Shown one piece after another: positions 1 to 10,983 of a stretch of DNA of 64,000 bases (positions within the stretch are counted from its first letter, which is position 1; each line of letters starts with the position of its first letter). The stretch spans positions 173,151 to 237,150 of the forward strand of contig CAMRHE010001069.1 in the NCBI GenBank assembly GCA_947044405.1, in the 5' to 3' direction. The notes beneath the pieces were generated by a model. The model saw nothing but the letters and a program-made list of their open reading frames with translations, did not search any database and had not been told where the DNA came from. The position numbers and the translations under genes are program-made. The stretch is from Leptodactylus fallax. Taxonomy: Eukaryota; Chordata; Amphibia; Anura; Leptodactylidae.

Positions 1-206
1 AATAAAATCCCAATTTTTTTTTCAAATTGTACAATTTTATAATTATAAAAAAAGTTAATACTTTTTACACATTTATATTTTTACTTTCATTTTCTTTTAA
101 ATTTCTTTTTTTTATTCATTGTTACTTTTAATTTTATTAACGTACAGCTCAAATTGTTCAATTTTATAATTATAAAAAAGTTAATACTTCTTACACATTT
201 ACATGT
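1..206. repeat. AT-rich DNA with a ~127-bp-offset direct repeat
   Basis: A segment of about 50 bp beginning CAAATTG at position 23 recurs with few changes at 150. Both copies read into GTTAATACTT and ACACATTTA. This looks like a local tandem duplication in AT-rich DNA, with no coding signal. Confidence 0.6.
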
Positions 207-1827
207 TTAAATTTAATTTTAAATGTTTACATTTATTTTTATTAACTTATAGAAAATAACTAGCAAAATTTAACACTGACTAAAAGATCAAAAAATTGAA
301 AACAGTCCAACGGAAAATGTCCTTACATTATGCTCATATACAATAAAATTTTTATTACCTTTAGAATCTGCCTCAGCCCATCAAAATTGGATTTTCTCTG
401 TGTGTAGATCAGCAGCATCAAAACAAAAAAGAATCTAAAAGTTATAATACAGTACAAACCGCAGCAGGCGCAACTGGGGCTATTGGGTTTATTTCTATGA
501 GTTGTTGTATTTTACTACCCACAAGCTCAAAACCCCCAGCAAGCCATTCATCTGTTAAGCAGAGCAGGATTTTGGAGCCGTGTATTTCCCTATATTTTAT
601 AATTAACCATCTGCCTCCTTTCTATTGCCATTTCACGATCCCGCATCCAACTTACAGTAGAGAGGATTGTGGCAATCTAAACTACTGGTCAAACCACAAG
701 AGACATAGAGATGAGTCTATTATGTTATATTATAGCTACACAGAATATTTATGTGTATTTAAGTATAATAAATCTAGAATAAATCTTTTTTTTTAATCAG
801 AAAATTTCCAATTTACAGATGTGTCCGTCTTAGCTTTGCTCTAATTTGGATAAGGACTCCAATTTCTCATATAGCCAAATCCTTACATTGTCATCACATG
901 CTTGCAAATGTTTGACAGATTGCAATTCACTACACAGCCACTGGGTGACCACACATAGACACATCCAGGATAGATAGCATATCACTTTGTGATAGCATAT
1001 CACTTTCATGAAAAACTGCGTTTCTCTTGACACATATATCCTAGTCTCTTCTTTGGGATGATTGGAGAGGCCCTCAGGGGCCAGACACACTATTTATTTG
1101 CTCCTTCAAGCCACAGCCATTTTTTTTTTTGTTTTTTTAGTACCTGCCTCCAAAAGCCATAACTTTTTTTTTTTATTTTTGTGTTCACATAGCTGTATGA
1201 GGGATTTTTTTTTTTACTAGACAAATTGTACTTTCCAATGGCACCATTTAATATTCTATGCAATTTACTCGGAAGATGGAAAAAAATTCTGAATGGGGTG
1301 CAATTGGAAAAAAAACTATTGGACCATTTTCTTACTGGTTTTGTTTTTACAGCATTGACTGTGATAAAAATTACATTCTATGTAATTCTTTAGTCTACTG
1401 ATCATCTTGGCAATTTATCATGGCCAAATTTATATAGTTTTTATTATGGTTTAATACATTTACAAAATCAAACTTGATGAAAAATGGTGATTTGGGCCAT
1501 ATTCACCAGATAGGATACATTTTTTTATATTTTAATTATACTGTCATAATTAAATTTTAAGCCATTTTCAGACACGGGGATATCTACATTTTTTAAAATT
1601 ATTTTTGTAAATATATAAATGGGGCAAGGGGTGTTTTTTTCTACTTTTAAAAACTTTCCACTTTTTCAAAAATGTTTTACTCCACTTGAGACTTAAACAA
1701 GCAAAGAGTATATTGAAGTCTATGGGGAAAATAATTGGCTCAATAGTACAAGCATGGATAGGTTTGGGAGCCTTCACAGGGCTCCCAGCTGCTATGGCAA
1801 CTGAAGGGTTCCTACAATCTTGTTTGG
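207..1827. other. AT-rich intergenic stretch, nothing recognised
   Basis: Only short open frames without recognisable domains occur here, along with several poly-T tracts of 9-12 bases between 1120 and 1215. I see no repeat family, RNA gene or exon that I can defend. Confidence 0.5.
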
Positions 1828-1903
1828 GTGGGTTTCCTCTGGGTACTCCGGTTTCCTCCCACATTCCAAATACATACTAATAGGGAATTCAGATTGTGAG
1901 TAA
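1828..1903 (+). repeat. 3' fragment of a dispersed tRNA-SINE/LINE-type retroposon
   Basis: The stretch reads GGGTTTCCTC, then GGTACTCCGGTTTCCTCCCA, then AATAGGGAATTCAGATTGTG. This is the downstream part of a retroposon family common in frogs. A diverged relative of the same body lies beside a tRNA-like head at 58400-58598 on the opposite strand. Assignment is from recalled family consensus, not from a search. Confidence 0.5.
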
Positions 1904-2753
1904 AGATGGGTGAACCTCTAAAGATTAATTTCATACTGTGCTTAAATGAAGCAAAACCTTGGTTCGGTCCAAACTTGTTCGGATAGAACCAGAAGGGAAA
2001 TTATTATACGTTGAGGTCTCTTCAGCCAAGGGACAAAAATAAAAAAACATTTATACTCACCTTCCATTACCTCTTTTGGGCCTCCTCGTAGCTTCTGGAA
2101 TTCTTTATCTTTCACATGGAGGTATCTGGCACTCTTCTCTGATGTCATGCGCCCAGGGTCACTGCTGAGGTCTGAGACTGGGCCGCAATGGTGACATGAG
2201 CACACCAATCGTCATGACGTCATTACGCTCTGCATGCGCATGTCACTGCTGAGGCCACAGCAGTGACACTGGGCACATGACGTCATAGTAGAGACAGGGC
2301 TTCTGCGTCATCATCTGCCTGGGGACCACAAAATGTAACGGAATATGAGTATAGATATTTTCTTATTTTTTTCTCTCTTCCCCTGGACCTCCAGTTATTA
2401 TACTCTGGGGTCTTAAGAGATCTTAGAGCAGGGGTAGGCTACCTTCGGCACTCCAACTTTTGTAAAACTACAACTCCCAGCATGCATGCTTGCTCTGCTG
2501 TTCGTGGAACTCCCATGGATGGGAATGGTGTATGTTGGCAGTTGTAGTTTCACAACAGCTGGAGTGCCGAAGGTTGCTGTCCCCTGTCCTAGAGTATAAT
2601 AATTTACCGGTGGTGGCCATTTTAGTTTGTCCAAGACGAAATCGAAATTGTGCAATGAAACCGAACAACTTAGAATTTGTCTTGGAAAAACTAAAATGGC
2701 CACTGCTGGTAAATATCAGGTTGAACTTGGCTCGGTACGAGTCTATTCATCCA
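1904..2753. mobile_element. Foldback element A, copy 1 (interrupted)
   Basis: Family A is a non-autonomous foldback element. The left end reads AGATGGGTGAACCTC. Inward lie a block with ACTCACCTTCC and CTCTTTTGGGCCTCCT, then a GC-richer centre, then the same blocks inverted, and the end is a version of GGTTCGCCCATCT. Here the left arm and centre are clear, and the right arm is interrupted by a hAT MITE. The centre holds two perfect TGACGTCA palindromes, at 2215 and 2278. A second inverted pair, GGCCATTTTAGTTTGTCC against its complement, spans 2615-2705. No coding capacity is seen, so mobilisation would depend on a transposase supplied elsewhere. The superfamily is not determined. Confidence 0.65.
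2429..2586. mobile_element. hAT-type MITE nested in foldback A
   Basis: This 158-bp element has inverted ends: CAGGGGTAGGCTACCTTCGG on the left, and a right end complementary to CAGGGGACAGCAACCTTCGG. It is flanked by TCTTAGAG (2421-2428) and TCCTAGAG (2587-2594), a 7-of-8 match for the 8-bp duplication expected of hAT elements. The arms include ACTACAACTCCCAGCATGC. It has no coding capacity. Confidence 0.8.
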
Positions 2754-3843
2754 TCTGTAATCGTGGGCTCTACTTGGGACGGTGTTGACAATATCTATAA
2801 ACCTCTGAGGAATATGTTGGTTCTATATAAGTAGAATAAATAGATAATGTCACCACAAGGGCATTCGGACATCACTTCCTGTGAAATACAGTAGAACATA
2901 AAGTGATACAACCCAATGATCTTCGATTTTACCACTGGTCCCATTGCATATGATGGGAAGTGGTGTCTGAAGAGGATCCGTAACCCTCCTCTAATCCTAC
3001 CCTTGTTCCTAAGTACTGGAATAAATACATATATGTAAATAGGCTGCATAACAAGCGGTGCAGGTCAAGGGGTAGACACATGCTTATTACAAGCAATTTG
3101 TGATGAGCATTCTACGTACATTGTAAATGTCAGCTACTACCTTTTAGCTTCAGAGATAAAAGCTTATTACTGATTGATTTTTGTGCTTCATTAAACTCAC
3201 AAAAAATGTTAAATGAGATGCCATATCCCCGGTAGTGATACGTATGTATATGTAGCTTATCTGATTGTGATTAAAGGAAAGCCATATTCATTTAGTCTTT
3301 CTTTGAAATACAGGTTTATGTTACCGTTTTCATCTCTGTATTAGTTTTCACCATAATTGGTAATACAAGTCTTTACAATACAGCACAATGCATACACAAT
3401 GGGACCTGTCATTAAAGTCAATCTATCATTCTATGCAGTAAATTTAAAGGATTCCAAAATTAATTTCGTAATACATGTGCATGAAATCAGAATTCTTTTT
3501 GTCTTATTGAGGTTCAAATGTGCCCATACACCATAAAGAAAAGTCAACTAATTTTGAGCAGGAAGTGTATGGTAGAGTTTTCTGTCTCTCGTCAGATGTA
3601 GGTTGAAATGGAATTAGGATTAGGCGTGTTGGATTTCAAGATGTGTGATCTATTGTTCCCAAGGAAGAGAAGCCAGTGCCAGTGATGTCCGCCAGTGCTT
3701 TGCTCTCCTCTCCCCATTGCATATACATGTACGTGTAATTGATCCGATCATACATGTGTACTGTATGGGAAGAGGGGGAGTCATGAAGAAAAGCTGTTTG
3801 GGAAGCATTTCAGGGGACAGTTATCAGGAGGAGTGTGTCACCA
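2754..3843. other. Intergenic stretch with one imperfect hairpin
   Basis: No gene is recognised. An imperfect inverted repeat around 3712-3770 pairs CATATACATGTACGTG with a later ACATGTGTACTGTATG. It probably belongs to a decayed foldback repeat. Confidence 0.4.
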
Positions 3844-4729
3844 GAACGCAGCATATCACCCCAGCCCTGCAGATAGATAGGTTAGTGTCACCAGAACGCA
3901 GCATATCACCCCAGCCCTGCAGATAGATAGGTTAGTGTCACCAGAACGCAGCATATCACCCCAGCCCTGCAGATAGATAGGTTAGTCTAACCAGAACCAG
4001 CATATCACCCCAGCCCTGCAGATAGATAGGTTAGTGTCACCAGACCCCAGCATATTACCCCAGCCCTGCAGATAGATAGGTTAGTGTCACCAGAACCAGC
4101 ATATCACCCCTGCCCTGCAGATAGATAGGTTAGTGTCACCAGAACCAACATATCACCCCAGCCCTGCAGATAGATAGGTTAGTGTCACCAGAACCAGCAT
4201 ATCACCCCTGCCCTGCAGATAGATAGGTTAGTGTCACCAGACCCCAGCATATTACCCCAGCCCTGCAGATAGATAGGTTAGTGTCACCAGAACCAGCATA
4301 TCACCCCTGCCCTGCAGATAGATAGGTTAGTGTCACCAGACCCAGCATATCACCTCAGCCCTGCAGATAGATAGGTTAGTGTCACCAGAACCAGCATACA
4401 TCCCAGCCCTGCAGATAGATAGGTTAGTATCACCAGAACCAGAATATCACCCCAGCCCTGCAGATAGATAGGTTAGTGTCACCAGGAGCAGCATATCACC
4501 CCAGCCCCGCAGATAGATAGGTTAGTGTCACCAGACCCAGCATATCACCCCAGCCCTGCAGATAGATAGGTTAGTGTCTCCAGAACCAGCATATCACACT
4601 AACCTATCTATCTGCAGGGCTGGGGTGATATGCTGGTCCTGGTGACACTAACCTATCTATCTATAGTGCTGGGGTGATATGCTGGTTCTGGTGACACAAA
4701 CCTATCTATCTGCAGGGCTGGGTTGATAT
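3844..4729. repeat. 49-50-bp minisatellite, left block, with orientation switch
   Basis: Roughly 18 monomers of 48-50 bp each contain CAGCCCTGCAGATAGATAGG followed by TTAGTGTCACCAGAACC and AGCATATCACC. Near 4596 the orientation flips, so the following monomers read CCTATCTATCTGCAGGGCTG. The monomer equals the terminal sequence of foldback B (58907-58955). The block stops where the piggyBac element begins and resumes at 7528 in the flipped orientation. Confidence 0.92.
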
Positions 4730-4745
4730 CCTTCCTCTAGTGTTA

Positions 4746-4761
4746 GGGTCGTGACCGACCC
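4746..4761. promoter_or_regulatory. Subterminal GGGTC-N6-GACCC palindrome, likely transposase-binding site
   Basis: A 16-bp motif starting 16 bp inside the left end. Equivalent 16-bp motifs lie at 4924-4939, 7112-7127 and 7464-7479, all with the same spacing of six. Paired subterminal copies at both ends are what a transposase-binding site would look like. The function is inferred. Confidence 0.5.
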
Positions 4762-5131
4762 GTTTTAGGTTTTAAATGCATACAAATTCTACATACATTT
4801 GTTTATTGCATCAAGACTTTTTGACTTTTTCAGGAACTTATTTTTAAACAAAATACAATAAAATAAAACTATTTTACTAAATTGTAAAATGCTCTTATTA
4901 AAATTATAACATTTGTGTTGTTGGGGTCAATTTCGACCCAGGTCTAATATAAGAGTAAAAAAACAATAATAAGTCCCAAAACTGAACTCATAAACACAAT
5001 ATAAACCAACAGCCCACAGCCAGCTCTACCTCCAACAACTTGAGTTAGGGACATGTCCAGGCATGTATGGCCAAATCAGCTTACAGTTGGTACTTTGCAG
5101 AGTATACATCTTCAGTTTACACCATGCAACA

Positions 5132-6909
5132 ATGAGGAGAAGATTAGATGCAAGCCAAATTCTGGATTATATCTTGGATGATAATGAATCAGAGGACACA
5201 CAGCAGCAAACTGATACAGATGAACAGGTTTCTGAGGAGGAAGATGATGTGGAGTATCAACCGGAAGACACAGACAGTTCTGATCAGTCTGATGAGGAGG
5301 TCACCGGTGCTGAAGCTGCTCCCGCTGAAAGATTCAAATCCAAAAGTGGCAAGATCATTTGGAGCTCAGTACCTCCAGATGTACATGGCAGGGCAGATGC
5401 TGCAAATGTCATAAAAATGACCCCTGGGATCACAAGGTTTGCTGTGACAAGAGTAAGTGACATCAAGACATGTTTTGATCTGTTTATGCCATTGTTAATA
5501 AAAAAAGTCATTATTGCTATGACAAACCTTGAAGGAAAAAAAGTCCACGGCAACATGTGGAGTGACCTTCATGATGATAACCTGGATGCCTATATTGGTG
5601 TTCTTCTCCTTGCTGGAGTGTACAAATCCTGCAATGAGGCCACTGATAGTCTCTGGGACGCATCGACAGGCAGGAATATTTTCCGGGCAACAATGTCACT
5701 TCAAAAGTTTCAAATGATATCAAGAGTCCTCAGATTTGACAACAGAGACACCAGAACAAAATCTGACAAGCTTGCTCCCATCAGGGATGTTTGGGAGAAA
5801 TGGGTGCAGCTCCTTCCACTGATGTTCAACCCAGGGCCAGAGGTGACAGTAGACGAACGTTTTCTCCCTTTCCGCGGAAAATGCCCCTTCCGGCAATACA
5901 TGCCAAGTAAGCCAGGCAAATACAGCATAAAAATCTGGGCAGCCTGTGATGCAAAAACTAGCTATGCATGGAATCTACAGATTTATACAGGCAAGTCTGC
6001 AAGCGGCATCCCTGAAAAAAAACAAGGAAAACGTGTAGTCCTCAATATGACTACTGGACTGCAGGGTCACAACATTACTTGTGACAATTTTTTTACCAGC
6101 TATGACCTTGGACAAGAACTTCTCAGGAGGAAAATCACCATGGTGGGCACAGTGAAAAAAAAAACAAACCTGAGCTGCCCGCTGAATTGTTGCAGATGAA
6201 GGACAGGGCTCCACTTTCCTCAAAGTTTGTTTTTACAGACACCACCACTGCTGTTTCATACTGCCCCAAAAAACGACGGAATGTGGTACTGATGTCCACA
6301 CTTCACAAAGATGCAACTGTGTCATCAGGAAGTGACAAAAAGCCCAGAATCATCCTGGACTATAACAAAAACAAAGGAGGAGTGGACAACCTGGACAAGC
6401 TGACTGCCACCTACACTTGCCAGCGAAAGACTAGGAGATGGCCAATGGTTGTATTTTCCAACATCCTTGATGTGTCAGCATACAATGCATTTGTGTTGTG
6501 GACCCACATTCACCAAGGATGGAATTCAAAGAAAAAAAACAAGCGGAGGATGTTTCTTGAGGAACTAGGAAGATCCCTTGTCAAGGCGCACATTGACCAA
6601 AGGGAACGGGTGCCCCGAGACCCAGCCTCTGCAGCCTTGGTCCGACAACTCCAGAGCTCAACAAGTGCTTCGCCCACACCCACAGCAACACAAAGAGCAT
6701 CATCACCAGCATCCTCCTCAACCAGCCCTGCCTCAACATCAACCACAACAGCCACAACTCCAGTGAAACCACCTGATTCTAAAAGAAAGAGGTGTCAGGT
6801 CTGCCCTAGCAATAAGGACAGAAAGACAAACACATCGTGCTTCGCCTGCAAAAAATACCTCTGCAAAGAACACACAAAAAGTGTCACTTTTTGCCACACA
6901 TGCATCTAA
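5132..6909 (+). pseudogene. piggyBac transposase (DDE_Tnp_1_7 family), one frameshift
   Basis: This encodes the enzyme that would excise and insert the surrounding element in the nucleus. I chose the ATG at 5132 (MRRRLDASQI) over the upstream in-frame ATG at 5063, because the extra 23 residues look like leader sequence. Residues ~15-60 are acidic and low complexity, as is usual at a piggyBac N-terminus. The catalytic domain shows the three aspartates of the family: TVDERF (about residue 241), ITCDNFF (about 318) and GGVDNLD (about 418). A Ser/Thr/Pro-rich linker is followed by a cysteine-rich tail with CQVC, CFACKKYLC and FCHTC, matching the family's C-terminal zinc-binding domain. The frame breaks at the A10 run 6155-6164, and the rest reads in the -1 frame from about 6165 to the TAA at 6909. 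Length (~590 residues) fits a full transposase. Apart from the A run I see no stop or deletion. Confidence 0.88.
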
Positions 6910-7527
6910 ATACTAATGCATCTAAAAACTAGTACTTGATTTCTGTTGATTTGATTTGCTTGATTGATTGTTATTTGTTTGTTTGACCTAGAAAAGCTAC
7001 TTTTTATTATTATTGCTATTAATGTTAATATAATTTTCATCTTTTATTTGTATTAAAGTTCTATAAAAAAAAAAATCTGTTTTTTGCCTTTTTCATAAAG
7101 TAGTTAGATATGGGTCAAAATTGACCCGTAACACCATAGATGTTACTAGAGTTAATAATATAAAATATATATATGTATATTTTTTTTAAATTTAAGAAAT
7201 GTGTTCTAAAACCCTTCAGTATTAGTCAGGTAATATAACAAACTTTTTTAAGTTTATATTATTCTCTTGAGGTTCATTTGACAATATTTTTATATTGAAA
7301 ATGAAGGGTACGCTCTCAAATGAAAGGCCCAGGGGGCCACAACAAAAATATTAAAATCAATCCTTCCATGGATGAGAAACCCTAACAAGGTAACTAAGAG
7401 GTAAGAAACAAACTGGATCATAAATAACTGTTTTTAGGGTATCCTAGGGGTGATTTAAGACACGGGTCAAAACCGACCCGTTAACATAAGAAAGAGTAAC
7501 AGAAAGCTAACACTAGAGGAAGGATAT

Positions 7528-8035
7528 GCTGGTTCTGGTGACACTAACCTATCTATCTGCAGGGCTGGGGTGATACGCTGGGTCTGGTGACACTAACCTA
7601 TCTATCTGCAGGGCTGGGGTGATACGCTGGGTCTGGTGACACTAACCTATCTATCTGCAGGGCTGGGGTGATATGTTGGTTCTGGTGACACTAACCTATC
7701 TATCTGCAGGGCTGGGGTGATATGTTGGTTCTGGTGACACTAACCTATGTATCTGCAGGGCTGGGGTGATATGCTGGGTCTGGTGACACTAACCTATCTA
7801 TCTGCAGGGCTGGGGTGATATGCTGGTTCTGGTGACACTAACCTATCTATCTGCAGGGCTGGGGTGATATGCTGGTTCTGGTGACACTAACCTATCTATC
7901 TGCAGGGCTGGGGTGATACGCTGGGTCTGGTGACACTAACCTATCTATCTGCAGGGCTGGGGTGATACGCTGGTTCTGGTGACACTAACCTATTTATCTG
8001 CAGGGCTGGGGGATATGCTGGAGTCTGGTGACATC
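7528..8035. repeat. 49-bp minisatellite, right block
   Basis: About ten monomers in the CCTATCTATCTGCAGGGCTG orientation. The exact period is 49 bp (ACACTAACCT at 7541 and 7590). This is the continuation of the 4596-4729 block, split by the piggyBac insertion. Confidence 0.93.
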
Positions 8036-8400
8036 ACTTAGGGTCCACACTAAAATACAATAATTTTGGTCATACCACTTTCTATGGATTATGGCGTTAA
8101 TGGGTTCCTATAGGATCATTCATCTTCAAAAAAAATAAAACCAAAATAAGGTGATAGGTTCATGATCAGGGATTGCTCAGCAGACTTTTTCTCTATTCTC
8201 AGACATATATTTATTTTGCATATTCTTTCTCTGTAGAAAATCATCCAGGTTTTTTTTCCCCTCAAAATTGTGTATGTGTTTTTACATAAAATATAGAGGG
8301 GGCAAGTATATTTAGTAGTAAGTCTTTTGAGTAGCCATGTTTCAGGTGCTTCTATGATAGGGCCTGTTTTAGTTGCCAACTTCTATGCCACAAAACTCCC
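8036..8400. other. Spacer, nothing recognised
   Basis: AT-rich sequence without a recognisable repeat or convincing coding frame. Confidence 0.4.
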
Positions 8401-8732
8401 TTAAAGGGGTTTTCTGGGATAAAATTAATGATAACCTATTCTATAGATAGATAATCAATATCAGATCGCTGGGGGTCCTAAACCCAGCACCCCATCCGAT
8501 CAGCTGGTTTTAGCAGCTGACAGACTGAGAATGGAGCAGGAAAAAATAGCTCCATTCTCTGTGTAGTGGCTTATCCGAGTAACTGCAGCTTAGGTCCTAT
8601 TCAAGCGAATGGGAGCAGATCTGCAGTACCTTGTCTGGCCACTACACAGAGAACAGTGCTGTCTGCTTCCTGCTCCATTCTCCTTATCTTAGAATAGATC
8701 ATCAATATTTTTAGCCTGGAAAATCCCTTTAA
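8401..8732. mobile_element. T2-like MITE with TTAA ends
   Basis: The left end is TTAAAGGGGTTTTCTGGGAT, and the right end is the complement of TTAAAGGGATTTTCCAGGC. The interior has inverted arms, with GATAATCAATATCAGATCG on the left and ACAGAGAACAG-type sequence on the right. TTAA at both edges fits a TTAA-duplicating transposon. TTAAAGG ends match the T2 family described in Xenopus (recalled). It is non-coding. Confidence 0.75.
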
Positions 8733-8900
8733 TGGTGCTAGCCATAGCATCCCCAATATAGCCAGCCATTGATCGATTACAATAAAATCAACAACTCTGT
8801 CCAATAAATGAGCTTTGTTTGATGAACTTATAACAGCACCACCCATAATGCTTCCAGAAAAGGTCACCCTAGTAGCTACACCCATGTGACATAAGCAACA
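8733..8900. other. Short unique spacer
   Basis: No recognisable feature between the T2-like MITE and the tandem-repeat remnant. Confidence 0.4.
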
Positions 8901-8970
8901 TTCAGGTTGCAAGGAAGTTCTTGGCCATAATACAACTTCTATTATTTCCAATGGAGAAAAAGTGATATAC
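8901..8970. repeat. Remnant of the 400-460-bp tandem repeat
   Basis: The segment holds AGTTCTTGGCCATAAT and TTTCCAATGGAGAAAAAG, which recur in the array at 9924-11400. It is therefore the left part of a unit separated from the array by the Tc1 insertion and a deletion. Confidence 0.7.
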
Positions 8971-9923
8971 AAGCATGATGTTGCCCCCCCCTCCCATGCT
9001 TCACAGTAGGTATGGTGTTCTTTGGATGCAACTCAGCATTCACTCTCCTCCAAACACGACGAGTTGTGTTTCTACCAAACAGTTCTACTTTTGGTTTCAT
9101 CTGACCATATGACATTCTCCCAATACTCTTCTGGAACATCCAAATGCTCTCTAGCAAACTTCAGACGGGCCCGGATATGTACTGGCTTAAGCAGGGGGAC
9201 ACGTCTGGCACTGCAGGATCTGAGTCCCTGGCGGCGTAGTGTGTTACTGACGGTAGCCTTTGTTACGTTAGTCCCAGCTTTCTGCAGGTCACTCACTAGG
9301 TCCCCCGGTGTGGTTCTGGGATTTTTGCTCACCGTTCTTGTGATCATTTTGACCCCACGGGGTGAGATCTTGCGTGGAGCCCCTGATGGAGGGAGATTAT
9401 CAGTGGTCTTGTATGTCTTCCATTTTCTAATTATTGCTCCCACAGGTGATTTCTTCACACCAAGCTGCTTGCCTATTGCAGATTCAGTCTTCCCAGCCTG
9501 GTGCAGGTCTACAATTTTGTTCCTGGTGTCCTTCCACAGCTCTTTGGTCTTCACCATAGTGGAGTTTGGAGTGTGACTGTTTGAGGTTGTGGACAGGTGT
9601 CTTTTATACTGATAACAATGTCACACAGGAGCCATTACTACAGGTAATGAGTGGAGGACAGAGGAGCCTCTTAAAGAAGAAGTTACAGGTCTGTGAGAGC
9701 CAGAAATCTTGCTTGTTTGTAGGTGACCAAATACTTATTTTCCACTATAATTTGCAAATAAATTCTTAAAAAATCAGACAATGTGATTTTCTGGATTTGT
9801 TTTCTCATTTTGTCTCTCATAGTTGAGGTCTACCTATGATGACAATTACAGGCCGGCCTCATCTTTTTAAGTGGGAGAACTTGCACAATTGGTGGCTGAC
9901 TAAATACTTTTTTTTCCCCACTG
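8971..9923 (-). mobile_element. Tc1/mariner element, family Tc1-A, left-truncated
   Basis: The right terminus ends in TTTCCCCACTG next to TA (9924-9925), and its subterminal sequence matches that of the fuller copy at 52670-54163. The left half, including the transposase C-terminus and left inverted repeat, is missing. The break at about 8971 joins directly to tandem-repeat sequence, so one deletion removed both element and array. Confidence 0.85.
8972..9557 (-). pseudogene. Tc1-A transposase, truncated and frameshifted
   Basis: The sequence reads from [13 protein letters not shown] at 9557. It keeps the N-terminal paired-type helix-turn-helix region (residues 1 to about 110, with [11 protein letters not shown] like the AT-hook linker of Tc1 enzymes) and the first catalytic aspartate in VIWSDETK near residue 153. 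One extra T in the run at about 9091-9094 shifts the frame just after DETK. Downstream sequence continues in another frame as [13 protein letters not shown] and stops being recognisable at the truncation near 8972. The second aspartate and the glutamate are absent, so it cannot be active. It differs from the 52.7-kb copy at only a few residues. Confidence 0.85.
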
Positions 9924-10086
9924 TATATGACGTCCTATAGACCCTTCTGTCCAGTTCTGCTCCTATCTTATATTTACAGTAAGGCCATATTTGCTAAACC
10001 AATATTATTCTAAAAAGCTATTCTAAGTGAAGCATCCTTCTACACACTTCCATTCAAAAATACTTATTTTTCCAAAGATCTTCAAA

Positions 10087-10126
<40 letters not shown>

Positions 10127-10542
10127 TAGTTATACATTTGGGTGAAAACATTCTTCGAAAAAGATCATTAGAAAAAAAAAAATGAGTTATACATTCGGGT
10201 GACATGAAAGTTACTGGCCATAATGCAACTTTTCTTATTTCCAATGGAGAAAAAGTTATACGCAACCCTGTGACGTTGGCCATCCTATCCAAAAAGATTA
10301 CCAATTTACAATAATTGTGAAGTCAAGAGTAACTTTTTTTTTCCGAAAAAAACTGAAATACTAAATTTTCTACAACTTGTATATGATGTCCTATAGACCC
10401 TTCTGTCCAGTTCTGCTCCTATCTTATATTTACAGTAAGGCCATATTTGCTAAACCAAAATTATTCTAAAAATCTATTTTAAGTCAAGCATCCTTCTACA
10501 CGCTTCCCTTCAAAAATACAAATTTTTCCAAGGATCTTCGAA

Positions 10543-10581
<39 letters not shown>

Positions 10582-10938
10582 TGTTATACATTCGGGTGAC
10601 ATGAAAGTTCTTGGCCATAATGCAACTTTTCTTATTTCCAATGGAGAAAAAGCTATACGCAACCCTGTGACGATGGCCATCCTTTCCGAAAAGATTACCA
10701 ATTTTACAATAATTGTGAAGTCAAGAGTAACTTTTTTTTTTCCGGAAAAAAAAAAAAAAAAAATTTCTACAACTTGTATATGACGTCCTATAGACCCTTC
10801 TGTCCAGTTCTGCTCCCATCATATATTTACAGTAACGCCATATTTGCTAAACCAAAATTATTCTAAAAAGCTATTCTAAGTCAAGCATCCTTCTACACGC
10901 TTCCCTTCAAAAATACTTATTTTTCCAAAGAGCTTCGA

Positions 10939-10983
<45 letters not shown>

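Larger units (their letters stand above)
4730..7523 (+). mobile_element. piggyBac-superfamily transposon, 2794 bp
   Basis: The terminal inverted repeat is CCTTCCTCTAGTGTTAG at the left end, with its exact complement at the right end. The element carries a transposase frame and sits inside a minisatellite monomer. The flanks are ATAT at 4726-4729 and ATAT at 7524-7527, while an empty monomer has a single ATAT, so the target duplication is ATAT rather than the TTAA typical of piggyBac. Four 16-bp palindromic motifs of form GGGTC-N6-GACCC lie near the ends (4746, 4924, 7112, 7464). A polyadenylation-type ATTAAA is at 7052. The ends are intact and identical, which suggests a relatively young copy. 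Confidence 0.9.

Noticed and set aside
3844..8035. CRISPR-like array of direct repeats
   Set aside because: The repeats are contiguous monomers without unique spacers, in a eukaryotic transposon-rich context. It is a minisatellite.
8601..8972. 123-codon minus-strand frame
   Set aside because: It crosses a TTAA MITE, unique spacer and a tandem-repeat remnant, so it is a mosaic chance frame.
9022..9576. 184-codon plus-strand frame over the Tc1-A element
   Set aside because: Antisense shadow of the transposase, which reads on the minus strand with recognisable HTH and DDE motifs. The same applies to 53482-53817 and 47563-47850.
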